A stretch of DNA of 64,000 nt, taken from NCBI RefSeq assembly GCF_000348785.1, contig NC_020520.1, positions 4,588,001-4,652,000 of the forward strand. Reading direction: 5' to 3'. Below are positions 17,501 to 26,061 of the stretch, in pieces. Position numbers and translations under genes: made by a program. The notes under the pieces were generated by a model. The model had not been told where the DNA came from. It did not search any database and saw only the letters and a program-made list of their open reading frames with translations. Each line of letters opens with the position of its first letter. Within the stretch, counting starts at the first letter, position 1. The stretch is from Ilumatobacter coccineus YM16-304 (lineage in GTDB: Bacteria > Actinomycetota > Acidimicrobiia > Acidimicrobiales > Ilumatobacteraceae).

Positions 17501-18881
17501 GTCGCAGTTGGTGAGCAAATTGCGCCAGGCGTGGTCGAAGGTGTCGCGCATCACCGAGTTGCGTGATGTGGTTCGTGACGATCTGCGGCAGTTGCAGGTG
17601 GCGAGTGCACCGCAGCTCGCTGCTCGGTTGCTGCGCACCGCTCCTGACGAGTTGAACGAGTCATCGGTTCGACTGGCGTCGGGTTTGTTGCGTGTGGCAA
17701 CGCTGACCGAGGAGCAGTTGAGTGAGCCGGGCTGGATGGTGCGGCGACGCCAGGGTTCGGTGGTGTTGTCGACGATGCAGGGCACGGGCGGCGCCGATCT
17801 GGCGCAGGAGCTTGCCGATTACGCGTCGGCACTCGACACCGCGACCGAGGCGTTGATGGCACGCCACGAGGTGATCGCCCGTCGCGAGCTGGTCGATGCG
17901 CTTCGCACGGTCGATCCGCCGGCCGAGGCACAACCGTTCACCGACAGTCATCTGGCCGATCTTGTTGCCGATCTGTGTGATGGCGCTGCGGTCAACGCTC
18001 GCTTGGAGCTCTACAGGGTGGGGCTTGCGCCGGTGCCGGCGTTGCGTGCTGCGCGGCGTTCGTTCGTGTCGAATGAGCCGATGACGGTCGAGGCGATTGC
18101 CAAGAAGATCGCGGCTCGTTTCCCCGAGGCGAACAGTTTGCCTGGCCGCCCGCAGCTCGACACGTCGTTGAGCGATGCCGGTGTCGACCTGAAATGGGAT
18201 GACGCGGCGAAGGCGTATGTGAGCCCGCAGTACACGCCGCACGGCACGAGTGCGTACAGCGCGTCGATCACCCGGTACGACACTGCTGCGCCTGGCCCGG
18301 TCCCTGCGGTGGAGGTCGACAATGCGGCCGAGTTCGAAGATCGGTTGCGCAAGGCGCGCACGAGTGGCGGGTTGATGGTGTTGGTGCAGTCGGCGAGTGG
18401 GCTTGCGCACGCCGAACGCCAGCTCGAACGGTTGGCAACGTCGACGGTGAATCTCGATGTGTGGCTGGTCGAAGAACTCGAGGCGTTGACCGCCGATGGC
18501 AAACCGCCGTGGACGACACTCGCTGCTGCCGATGCTGCCGGCGACGGCGGTTCGGCGTGGGCGAACGTGAAGAAGATGGTCGACGTTGCGCTCACCAAGG
18601 TCACCGCTCGACTCGCTGCGCTCGAAGGCACGGTGTTGGTCACCAACTTGGGTCTGCTTGCTCGGTACGAGCGATTGAACGTGGTTGCCGAGTGGCGTGA
18701 CCTGTTGCATTCGAAGTCGACGTCGTTGTCGGCGGTCTGGTTGTTGATGCCGTCGGCGTCGGCGACCGAAGTGCCGTTGCTCGATGGGCGCGCCGTGCCC
18801 GTGATTTCTCGGAACGAATGGAGCCAGATTCCCGCTGATTGGCTCCGCAATGCTCACCGCACAGGAGTTGTGTCTGCATGA
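14586..18881 (+). CDS. pglW: PglW: BREX-2 NERD and tandem protein-kinase protein
   Basis: A 1431-residue protein from the GTG at 14586. Layout: NERD nuclease-like domain near residues 35-120 (YEVDALAITDNGVHLIEFKA, with D and E-x-K); a first kinase-like domain near 260-500 whose catalytic loop reads VFHRSISPSGV, lacking the aspartate of HRD; a second kinase near 535-790 with a glycine loop (RLGRGSTAIALLV), VLKV lysine, intact HRDIKPENLG and DFS in place of DFG; an alpha-CTD-like helix-hairpin-helix near 837-880 (LTNVGSKTRGEIREAF); then helix-turn-helix segments. PglW is the regulatory kinase of the phage growth limitation (BREX type 2) system. Its end overlaps pglX by ATGA. Third-position base use favours G/T, unlike pglX. 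Confidence 0.95.
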   Translation: MTTSAPRWVTVSDSPHDHEREALAWLRSRLPDREPYHVWTNFEFTTHNGQMYEVDALAITDNGVHLIEFKAYPGRIDGDGGTWQWRRPDGKFRQIDNPRQLANRKAKALKSLIENTKTFKGRRNEVPYLSECVFLSDPKLISGLNPQGRHQVFGRDADGKGELPPERKSLGGIVDHLVSLNPDDSGRARKRLPRPVAAKLVKAIGEIGIRERSSRRTIGDYEVGALLSDVESDPTTAVTYQDFLGTHRSADDVQRRLRVYPLEHNATAEQRETAERAARREFELLSKLEHPGIIKPLDFTISDRGPTLFFGYDPDEVTLPEFLADPANASLSVDHRLSMVRDIAEAVAYAHRQGVFHRSISPSGVMVRPSTVEGGSPRVRVTNWHTGARVVEGGTTTQFTGTIHHHVEALAAGDADLYRAPEFNQPNARPPLLDVFSLGALAMFVLTGKPPAAGIRQFRAVLSHVGFLDPSTVADGVDPTLADVVISSTQADPAQRPTSVEDLIAHLDLAEEQWSLPSSAEISPLEARRGDRLVDDRFEVVQRLGRGSTAIALLVKDSANHNQLCVLKVAEDPANNDRITDEALALDGIKHQTIVSLLDAQIDVSGHAAILISYAGPKVNTDKPVEGQGRTLASRLTGGPVGAELAERWGLDLLDALRYLEDAGRAHRDIKPENLGVAPLGENNVLHLVLFDFSLSLVPIDRIEAGTPGYVDPFLERRGRWDTAADRYAATVTLYMLTTGTKPRYGDGSVDPTMVDAPPNVDPDLFDSAARPGLVSFFTKALQADVADRFDTADEMYFAWHEAFSASAAPSTPSTHPEADDDFTIPDGSTLSSPLLSLPLSKRAVSALETADVVTIEQLLAFPLMQLSSLTNVGSKTRGEIREAFDVLSNHFGPLKSSPDETPAAGVVSTEPDPADHSLAALAALIAPPARTKDLQTRAGLARILAGLEVDRDPWASQSELAEWLDVTPARVSQLVSKLRQAWSKVSRITELRDVVRDDLRQLQVASAPQLAARLLRTAPDELNESSVRLASGLLRVATLTEEQLSEPGWMVRRRQGSVVLSTMQGTGGADLAQELADYASALDTATEALMARHEVIARRELVDALRTVDPPAEAQPFTDSHLADLVADLCDGAAVNARLELYRVGLAPVPALRAARRSFVSNEPMTVEAIAKKIAARFPEANSLPGRPQLDTSLSDAGVDLKWDDAAKAYVSPQYTPHGTSAYSASITRYDTAAPGPVPAVEVDNAAEFEDRLRKARTSGGLMVLVQSASGLAHAERQLERLATSTVNLDVWLVEELEALTADGKPPWTTLAAADAAGDGGSAWANVKKMVDVALTKVTARLAALEGTVLVTNLGLLARYERLNVVAEWRDLLHSKSTSLSAVWLLMPSASATEVPLLDGRAVPVISRNEWSQIPADWLRNAHRTGVVSA

Positions 18882-21800
18882 TTGATCGTTTGGAGTTGAC
18901 GTCTGCGTTGCAGCGCGAGGTCGTGTCGCTGATCGACGATCTGCGTGTCCGCGCCGATGAGGTCGAGGAAGTCCGCGACCTGATCCACACCCAGTGGCAG
19001 ACGGCGTTCAACGCTGAGCGCACCGCGCATGATGTTGATGTGTGGCGCGAAGGCCTCCTCGCACAAGTCGCCGTCTCGTGGGTGTTGGGCTGTGTGTTCA
19101 TCCGGTTCTGCGAAGACAACGCCCTCGTTACCGACCCCATGATCTCCGGACCAGGCGACTGGCGCCGCTGGGCCACCGACAACCAACGCGACTACTTCCG
19201 CGAACACACCGACGCCGGCGAACGCCGCTACCTCACCCACGTCTTCCAAGAGGCAGCGCAGGTCCCTGGCCTCGACGAAGTCTTCGGCACCCACAACCCA
19301 CTGTGGCAATTCGGACCTTCCGACGACGCCGCCCGCCACCTCATCAACATCTGGCGAGCCACCGACCCCGACACCAACCAGCTCATCTGGGACTTCACCG
19401 ACCCCGACTGGAACACCCGCTTCCTCGGCGACCTCTACCAAGACCTCTCCGAACACGCCAAGAAAACGTTCGCGCTCCTGCAGACCCCAGACTTTGTCGA
19501 GGAGTTCATCCTCGACCGCACCCTCGACCCCGCCATCGAAGAATTCGGACTCAACGGACCAGACAACGCCGGGTTCCGCATGATCGACCCCGCCTGCGGA
19601 TCCGGCCACTTCCTCCTCGGCGCCTTCCACCGCCTCGCCAACCGCTGGCTCACCAAAGAACCCGAAGCAGGCCGACGCTCAGCCGCCGCCAAAGCACTCG
19701 ACTCCGTCTACGGCGTCGACATCAACCCCTTCGCCGCATCCATCGCCCGCTTCCGACTCCTCACCGCCGCACTCCGCTTCGCCGACGTCAACACCCTCGC
19801 CGACGCACCAGCACTCAACGTCCACGTCGCCGTGGGCGACAGCCTCCTCCACGGACCACGGCCCGGGCAGTTCACCAGCCTGCTCGACGAAATCGACAGC
19901 CAAAGCGAAGCATCCAAACACCTCTACGAAACCGAAGACCCCGAACGCATCAACCGCTACCTCTCCCAGCATTACCACGCCGTAGTCGCCAACCCGCCGT
20001 ACATCACCCCCAAAGACCCCGCCGCCAACGCCGCATACCGAGACAGGTACGCAACTTGCCATCGCAAGTACTCGCTGTCAGTTCCGTTCATGGAACGACT
20101 CTTCGACCTCGCCGAACGAGGCACGAATGGCCATCCGGCAGGCTTTGTCGGGCAGATCACTGCGAACTCATTCATGAAGCGCGAGTTCGGCAAGAAACTC
20201 ATCGAGAACTACCTCGCCAACGACATCGACCTCACTCACGTCGTCGACACCAGCGGCGCCTACATCCCCGGCCACGGCACACCCACCGTCATCCTCTTCG
20301 GCCGCAACAGGTCCCCGATCCAACTGCAAATCCGGTCAGTACTCGGTATCGGCGGTGAGCCGAACAAGCCAGACGATCCAAGGCTCGGCCGTGTATGGTC
20401 CTCGATCCAAAGGCAGATCGACAACCCAGGTTCAGAAAACGAATATACCAGTTGCTCTGATCTTAAACGAGTTCATTTTTCTAGTCACCCGTGGTCACTT
20501 CAAGGCGGCGCATCTCCGGACGTTCGTGCACGGATTGCATCGATGTCTACCTCCTCACTTGGTGAAGAAGTGAGCGGAGTAGGGTATCCATTTATCACTG
20601 GCGAGGACGACGCCTTCACAGTCCATTCCGCTGCCCACGCCCGCCGGATGGGAATTCCCGCCACGATGATCCGTCCCGCCGTTTCCGGTGAAGGAATTCG
20701 GTCCTGGTGCTCCACAGCTGAGTCACTTCTTCTATTCCCATACACCGACGATGGACTACCGAGCGACGATCCTGCGGTTGATCGATACCTCTGGCCTCTG
20801 CGAACCACGCTACGTTCGGGCCTCTTCTTCGCGAAGACAAAGACTCAGCGGGGCTTGAGGTGGCTCGATTACGCAGTCGTGATCCAAGACCGCCTCCGGG
20901 AGGTAGGGCGGGCCATCGCTTTCGCAAACGTCTGCACCGCCAACGAGTTCGCACCGCTATCTCCGGGGGTTTTGCCGCAGATGACAGCGCCGGTTGTCAC
21001 GCTTCATTCGCGGGACGCTCGATTCACAAGAGACGATTTACTTGGACTGCTCAACAGTTCCATCTGCGCCTTTTGGATGAAGCAGACATTTCACAACAAG
21101 GGTTCCTCGACCGACTCGGCAGGAGCGCGAATTAGTGGCGCCGAGTCGTGGGACAATCACATACAAATTGACAGCACCAAGATGAAGGAATTTCCTCTAT
21201 CGGCTGCACCAGACAAGCAATGGGTGAAGGACCTGACCGTTGGCGCTCAGGAAATCGCTTCCATCTGCACTGACTTGGGATCTTTGCGTGCCCTGAGCCG
21301 CGAGCAGGTGCAGTCGCTGGAACGTCGCCTTGCCCGTATCCGAAATGAGATGCGGTGGAGTCAGGAAGAACTGGACTGGCACTGCCTGTATTCGTACGGC
21401 ATCACCGATGCCGACCTGTCGTTCTCGCCAGACCAAGTCTTCGAACTCGCCAAGGGTGAACGCGCTTTCGAGATCGCCCTTGCCCGTCGCGTCGCCGCGG
21501 GAACCGCGACGTCCACCTGGTTTGAGCGGCATGGTTCGACACCGATCACTGAGCCGCCTGCGCATTGGCCGGATTGGTATCGCGAGCGTGTTGAGCAGCG
21601 TCTCGAGTTGATCGAGAACGACAAGTTCATCAACCTCCTCGAACGACCCGAATACAAACGACGCTGGAACTGGGAATCATGGGACGACCTCGCCCACGAC
21701 GCCCTCCAAAAATGGTTACTCACCCGCCTCGAAGACAACCGCTACTGGGCCAACAACACACCCCAATCCATCGCCCAACTCGCCGACATCGCACGAGAAG

Positions 21801-22453
21801 ACACCGACTTCGTCCAAGTCGCCGCCCTCTACCGCGACACAACCGACGTCGACCTCGTCGAACTCATCGCCGAACTCACCAAAGCCGACGCTGTCCCCTA
21901 CCTCGCCGCATGGCGCTACAAAGACTCCGGCCTCCGCAAACGCTCCGTCTGGGAACGCACCTGGGACCTCCAACGCCGCGAAGACGCAGGCGAGAACGTC
22001 GGCAAAATCGCCGTCCCACCCAAATACGCCTCCAGCGACTTCCGCAACACCGTGTACTGGAAACTCCGCGGCAAACTCGACGTCCCCAAAGAACGCTTCA
22101 TCAGCTACCCCGGACTCGAACGCGACACCGACAACACCCCCATCATCGGATGGGCCGGCTGGGACCACCTCCAACAAGCCCAAGCCCTCACCACCCTCTA
22201 CAACACACGCCGCAACGAAGAAGCCTGGCAACCCGAACAACTCACACCAATCCTCGCCGGACTCAACGAACTCATCCCCTGGCTCCGCCAATGGCACAAC
22301 GACATCGACCCACTCCGCGGCCAAGGCCTCGGCGACTACTTCGCCAACTACCTCGCCGGTGAACTCCAACGCAACAACACCACCACCGAACAACTCACCA
22401 CATGGCGCCCACCAACCACCACCCGCGGCCGCAACAAGAAGGCAACCACATGA
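18878..22453 (+). CDS. pglX: PglX: BREX-2 adenine-specific DNA methyltransferase
   Basis: A 1191-residue methyltransferase. Motif I is IDPACGSGHFLLGAF near residue 237 (SAM binding) and motif IV is VVANPPYITP near 370, the NPPY typical of N6-adenine enzymes. It starts with an ATG overlapping the pglW stop. The protein marks host DNA so that the BREX system spares it. The ends of the gene (about 19.06-20.04 and 21.62-22.45 kb) use almost only C-ending codons. The middle (about 20.33-21.57 kb, expected to hold the target recognition domain) is clearly less GC-rich and less biased. This suggests that the specificity domain was exchanged by recombination. No long G tract of the kind that phase-switches Streptomyces pglX is present. 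Confidence 0.96.
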   Translation: MIDRLELTSALQREVVSLIDDLRVRADEVEEVRDLIHTQWQTAFNAERTAHDVDVWREGLLAQVAVSWVLGCVFIRFCEDNALVTDPMISGPGDWRRWATDNQRDYFREHTDAGERRYLTHVFQEAAQVPGLDEVFGTHNPLWQFGPSDDAARHLINIWRATDPDTNQLIWDFTDPDWNTRFLGDLYQDLSEHAKKTFALLQTPDFVEEFILDRTLDPAIEEFGLNGPDNAGFRMIDPACGSGHFLLGAFHRLANRWLTKEPEAGRRSAAAKALDSVYGVDINPFAASIARFRLLTAALRFADVNTLADAPALNVHVAVGDSLLHGPRPGQFTSLLDEIDSQSEASKHLYETEDPERINRYLSQHYHAVVANPPYITPKDPAANAAYRDRYATCHRKYSLSVPFMERLFDLAERGTNGHPAGFVGQITANSFMKREFGKKLIENYLANDIDLTHVVDTSGAYIPGHGTPTVILFGRNRSPIQLQIRSVLGIGGEPNKPDDPRLGRVWSSIQRQIDNPGSENEYTSCSDLKRVHFSSHPWSLQGGASPDVRARIASMSTSSLGEEVSGVGYPFITGEDDAFTVHSAAHARRMGIPATMIRPAVSGEGIRSWCSTAESLLLFPYTDDGLPSDDPAVDRYLWPLRTTLRSGLFFAKTKTQRGLRWLDYAVVIQDRLREVGRAIAFANVCTANEFAPLSPGVLPQMTAPVVTLHSRDARFTRDDLLGLLNSSICAFWMKQTFHNKGSSTDSAGARISGAESWDNHIQIDSTKMKEFPLSAAPDKQWVKDLTVGAQEIASICTDLGSLRALSREQVQSLERRLARIRNEMRWSQEELDWHCLYSYGITDADLSFSPDQVFELAKGERAFEIALARRVAAGTATSTWFERHGSTPITEPPAHWPDWYRERVEQRLELIENDKFINLLERPEYKRRWNWESWDDLAHDALQKWLLTRLEDNRYWANNTPQSIAQLADIAREDTDFVQVAALYRDTTDVDLVELIAELTKADAVPYLAAWRYKDSGLRKRSVWERTWDLQRREDAGENVGKIAVPPKYASSDFRNTVYWKLRGKLDVPKERFISYPGLERDTDNTPIIGWAGWDHLQQAQALTTLYNTRRNEEAWQPEQLTPILAGLNELIPWLRQWHNDIDPLRGQGLGDYFANYLAGELQRNNTTTEQLTTWRPPTTTRGRNKKATT

Positions 22454-25400
22454 CCCTCATCCGCGACCTCATCGACATCCCCACCCAAGTCCAAGACGGC
22501 GACTTCGTTCTCAAGCTCACCCAGGGCATCGGCGACAACTCCGCCAACGAAACCATCGACAACTACGTCGTCACCGACCAACTCGCCGGAGCCTTCGACC
22601 AGGCACTCGGCCTCGTTGCATCGGCAGTGAGCGACTCGTCGTCGAAAGCCACCTTCCTCCAAGGCAGCTTCGGTTCCGGTAAATCGCACTTCATGGCGAT
22701 GCTGCACCTGCTGCTCAGCCACAACACGCACGCCCGCTCCAAAGCCGAACTGCACGGCGCCGTCGCCAAACACAGCCACGTGCTCGACGGCAAGAACTTC
22801 CTCCTCGTGCCCGTCCACTTCCTCGACGCCACCTCGATGGAACAGAAGATCCTCGGCGGCTACGTCGACATCATCCAGACCGCACACCCAGACTCGTCGC
22901 TGCCCGGTGTGTACCTCGGCGACGAGATCGTCTCGACCGAACTCCCCAAGACACGCGAGCAACACGGCGACGACAAGTTCCTCGAACTCCTCAACGGCAC
23001 CGCTGGCAGCGACGACGAATGGGGCGACTTCGGCAGCACCTGGACCACCGCCACACTCGATGCAGCCCTCGCCGCACCCGCCACCGCCGAAGCACGCCAA
23101 GACCTCGTCGCCGCGTACATCGCCGCGTTCCGCCAAGGAACCGTGCTCGAGTCGGCATCGACCGGACGCGGCTTCATCGACCTCGACCGTGGGCTCGCCG
23201 CCATCAGCACCCACGCCCAATCACTCGGCTACGCCGGTGTGGTCCTCTTCCTCGACGAACTGATCTTGTGGCTCGCCTCCAACATCGGCAACCTCGACTT
23301 CGTCCAACGTGAATCCCAGAAGCTCACGAAACTGGTCGAAGCGACCGACGCCGGCCGGCCCGTGCCGATCATCAGTTTCATCGCCCGCCAGCGCGACCTG
23401 CGCGACCTCGTCGGCGCCAACATCGGCGGCGAGCAGCAGAAGAGCTTCTCCGACAACCTCGAACTCCAGCAAGGCCGCTTCGGCAAGATCGAACTCGCCT
23501 CCGGCAACCTTCCCGTCGTCGCCCGCCAACGCTTGCTCCGACCCGTTGACGACGAAGCCTCGAACGCGTTGCGCGCTGCGGTCGACCAATCGCTCGCCGG
23601 ACGCGAAGACGTCAAACGGATGCTGCTCGGCTCCGACGCCGACATCGAGATGTTCCGGACCGTCTACCCGTTCTCGCCGGCACTCGTCCAGGCCCTCGTC
23701 GACGTCTCCGAAGCGCTGCAACGCGAACGCACCGCGCTCAAAGTGATGCTGCAACTGCTCGTCGATCAGCGCGATGACCTCGAAGTTGGACAGATCATTC
23801 CGGTCGGCGACCTCTGGGACGTCGTTGCCGGACGCGACGAGCCCTTCTCCAGCGAACTCAAGACGCTGTTCGAAACCGCCAAGAAGTTGTGGCGTGAGAA
23901 GCTCGAACCGGCACTGCGGGCCATCAACAACATCGACGACTCCACTCCAGCCGACGCGCTCGAACGGCGGGCACTCGCCACCGACGCTCGACTGATGAAG
24001 ACCGTCCTGCTCGCGTCGCTCGTTCCGGAAGTCGAAGCATTCCGCGGCCTCGACGCCGAACGGCTTGCCGCACTCAACTGGGGCAGCATCAACACCCCCA
24101 TCCCCGGCACCGAAGGGCAAGACGTCGCCGCCAAGCTTCGACGCATCAACGGTCGCGTCGGTGAACTGATCCTCAGCAACGACATCAGCAACCCGACCGT
24201 CGGCCTCCGCCTCGCCAACGTCGACACCGATGACATCATCAAGCGCGCCACCGACAGCTTCGACAACCAGGGCACCCGCAAACTCAAACTCCGTGAGCTG
24301 ATCGCCCGGTCGCTCCAAGACCGCATCGGTGCCGACCTCCGCGGAACCTTCAACCACATCTGGCGAGGCAGCGAACGTCAGGTCGACGTCGTGTTCGGCA
24401 ACGTGCGCGACACCGCCGAGATCGCCGATCACGCCCTCGCCGCCGAAGCCGACCGCCCGAAACTCGTCATCGACTTCCCCTTCGACCAGAGCGGCAAATC
24501 GCCCGACGACGACCTCGAACGCCTCGACGCCTGGACCGACGCCCACGACCCGTCACACACCGTGTGCTGGCTGCCGTCGTTCTTCAACAACGAGGGGCTC
24601 ACGGCGCTCCGCAATTACGTCGCCGTCGACGAGGTACTCAAGCTCGACCGATTCGAACAGCACACGAGCCACCTGTCGGCCAGCCAACGCGCCGAAGCCA
24701 AACCGATCATCGAGAACCTCCGCAACCAGTTGGCCGCCCAGCTCAGCGAAGCGATCCTCTCCGCATACGGCGTGGTCAACACACCGAGCTCGTTCGTCGA
24801 CACCGCTCACTCGCTCACGCAGCACTACCGCAGTCTCGCCCCCGCCGTGTCGGTCAGGCCGACGACCGAACCGTCGATGAGTGGCGCGCTCGGCCAACTC
24901 TGCGACCAGATCTTCACCGCCCTGTATCCCGGCCACCCGCACTTCGACTCCAAGGTCACCACCGCCCAACTCCGCACGACGTGGGCCGAAGCCAAGCGCG
25001 CCCTCGCCGACGATGACGGCCGCGTCGTCGTCGAAAGCGGCAACCGTCCCGCGCTCCGCAACGTTGCCAACGCACTGCAACTCGGCACGATGCACGAGTC
25101 GCACTTCCAGCTCGACGACTTCTGGCGAAACAAGCTCGACCGCCACCTCGCCGACGCCACCTCCAACGATGGCACGGCAACCGTCGGCGACATGCGGGCC
25201 TGGATCGATGCTGTTCCGGGCGGACCACGGGGACTCGACGCCAAGGTCGCCGACCTCGTGATCGCCACCGTCGCCGCACAGTCCGACCACCGGCTCACCG
25301 ATCACGGAGCCGCCGTCGAACCAGACTTCTCGCGTCCGCTCCCCTCCGACACGCGCATCGTTCGCGAAGAACTGCCCACCAAAGAACGGTGGGCAGCGGC

Positions 25401-26061
25401 AGCCGAACAAGCAGCCATCATCTTTGGCATCACCGTGAGCCAACGAGTCAACGGCCCCGAAGTCGCCTCGCTCGCACGGCAGGCAAAAGCCAAGGCCAAC
25501 GACCTCGCTACGCCCGCCGAAGAACTCGTCGCTCGATGCAGCGAGGCGTACTCCACGTGGGGCCTCCCCTCCGGAGATCGGCTCGACACCGCCATGGCCG
25601 CCCGCGACCTCGTTCTCGGCCTCAAGTCGGCCGACGACGCACACGTGGTCGAACTGCTCGCCTCGTTCTCGGCCCCGACAAGCCGCGAGGCGATCGCCAA
25701 GAGCCTGAGCAACGCTCGCACCGTCGCTGCAGCGCTCAGCAGGGCGAACCTGTCGCTGTGGAACACCGCCCGCCCAGCGGTCGAAACGGCCGCGACCGAT
25801 GCGCTCACGTCGGACGAAATCGTCACGGCATTCGAGCCCGCCGAACAGACGATCGAAGCCCAAGCCACGCGCTACGTGTCGACCATCACGACACAGCCAC
25901 CAGCCGAGGCTCCGGTCCCGACGACGACGCCGACACCGAGCGCGACATCACGAACGATTGCGTCGGAGGCCGATCTGAACGACGTCTTCGATGAAGTCCG
26001 CCAACAGGTGCAGGCCAACAAGACGATCACCGTGACCTGGACGGTCGAGGACGCCACGTGA
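22450..26061 (+). CDS. pglY: PglY/BrxC-type BREX P-loop ATPase
   Basis: A 1203-residue ATPase starting with an ATG that overlaps the pglX stop (ATGA). Walker A is LQGSFGSGKSHFMAML near residues 72-87, and Walker B is VVLFLDELILWLAS near 264-277. The rest is long and helical, as in the BrxC/PglY family of BREX P-loop proteins, which form large ring-like assemblies with PglZ and PglX. The C terminus carries a proline- and threonine-rich linker (PTTTPTPSATS) before a short last domain. The end overlaps pglZ by GTGA. The length matches known PglY proteins. No frameshift or G tract was seen. Essential for BREX-2 defence by family knowledge. Confidence 0.94.
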   Translation: MTLIRDLIDIPTQVQDGDFVLKLTQGIGDNSANETIDNYVVTDQLAGAFDQALGLVASAVSDSSSKATFLQGSFGSGKSHFMAMLHLLLSHNTHARSKAELHGAVAKHSHVLDGKNFLLVPVHFLDATSMEQKILGGYVDIIQTAHPDSSLPGVYLGDEIVSTELPKTREQHGDDKFLELLNGTAGSDDEWGDFGSTWTTATLDAALAAPATAEARQDLVAAYIAAFRQGTVLESASTGRGFIDLDRGLAAISTHAQSLGYAGVVLFLDELILWLASNIGNLDFVQRESQKLTKLVEATDAGRPVPIISFIARQRDLRDLVGANIGGEQQKSFSDNLELQQGRFGKIELASGNLPVVARQRLLRPVDDEASNALRAAVDQSLAGREDVKRMLLGSDADIEMFRTVYPFSPALVQALVDVSEALQRERTALKVMLQLLVDQRDDLEVGQIIPVGDLWDVVAGRDEPFSSELKTLFETAKKLWREKLEPALRAINNIDDSTPADALERRALATDARLMKTVLLASLVPEVEAFRGLDAERLAALNWGSINTPIPGTEGQDVAAKLRRINGRVGELILSNDISNPTVGLRLANVDTDDIIKRATDSFDNQGTRKLKLRELIARSLQDRIGADLRGTFNHIWRGSERQVDVVFGNVRDTAEIADHALAAEADRPKLVIDFPFDQSGKSPDDDLERLDAWTDAHDPSHTVCWLPSFFNNEGLTALRNYVAVDEVLKLDRFEQHTSHLSASQRAEAKPIIENLRNQLAAQLSEAILSAYGVVNTPSSFVDTAHSLTQHYRSLAPAVSVRPTTEPSMSGALGQLCDQIFTALYPGHPHFDSKVTTAQLRTTWAEAKRALADDDGRVVVESGNRPALRNVANALQLGTMHESHFQLDDFWRNKLDRHLADATSNDGTATVGDMRAWIDAVPGGPRGLDAKVADLVIATVAAQSDHRLTDHGAAVEPDFSRPLPSDTRIVREELPTKERWAAAAEQAAIIFGITVSQRVNGPEVASLARQAKAKANDLATPAEELVARCSEAYSTWGLPSGDRLDTAMAARDLVLGLKSADDAHVVELLASFSAPTSREAIAKSLSNARTVAAALSRANLSLWNTARPAVETAATDALTSDEIVTAFEPAEQTIEAQATRYVSTITTQPPAEAPVPTTTPTPSATSRTIASEADLNDVFDEVRQQVQANKTITVTWTVEDAT

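Noticed and set aside
21716-25863. Long minus-strand frames opposite pglX and pglY, rich in V, G, E and D
   Set aside because: Direct mirror of C-ending codon bias. No domain, and the opposite strand has textbook BREX proteins.
18878-26061. Phase-variable homopolymer tracts in pglX and pglY
   Set aside because: The longest G runs seen are about five bases, too short to be convincing slippage sites.
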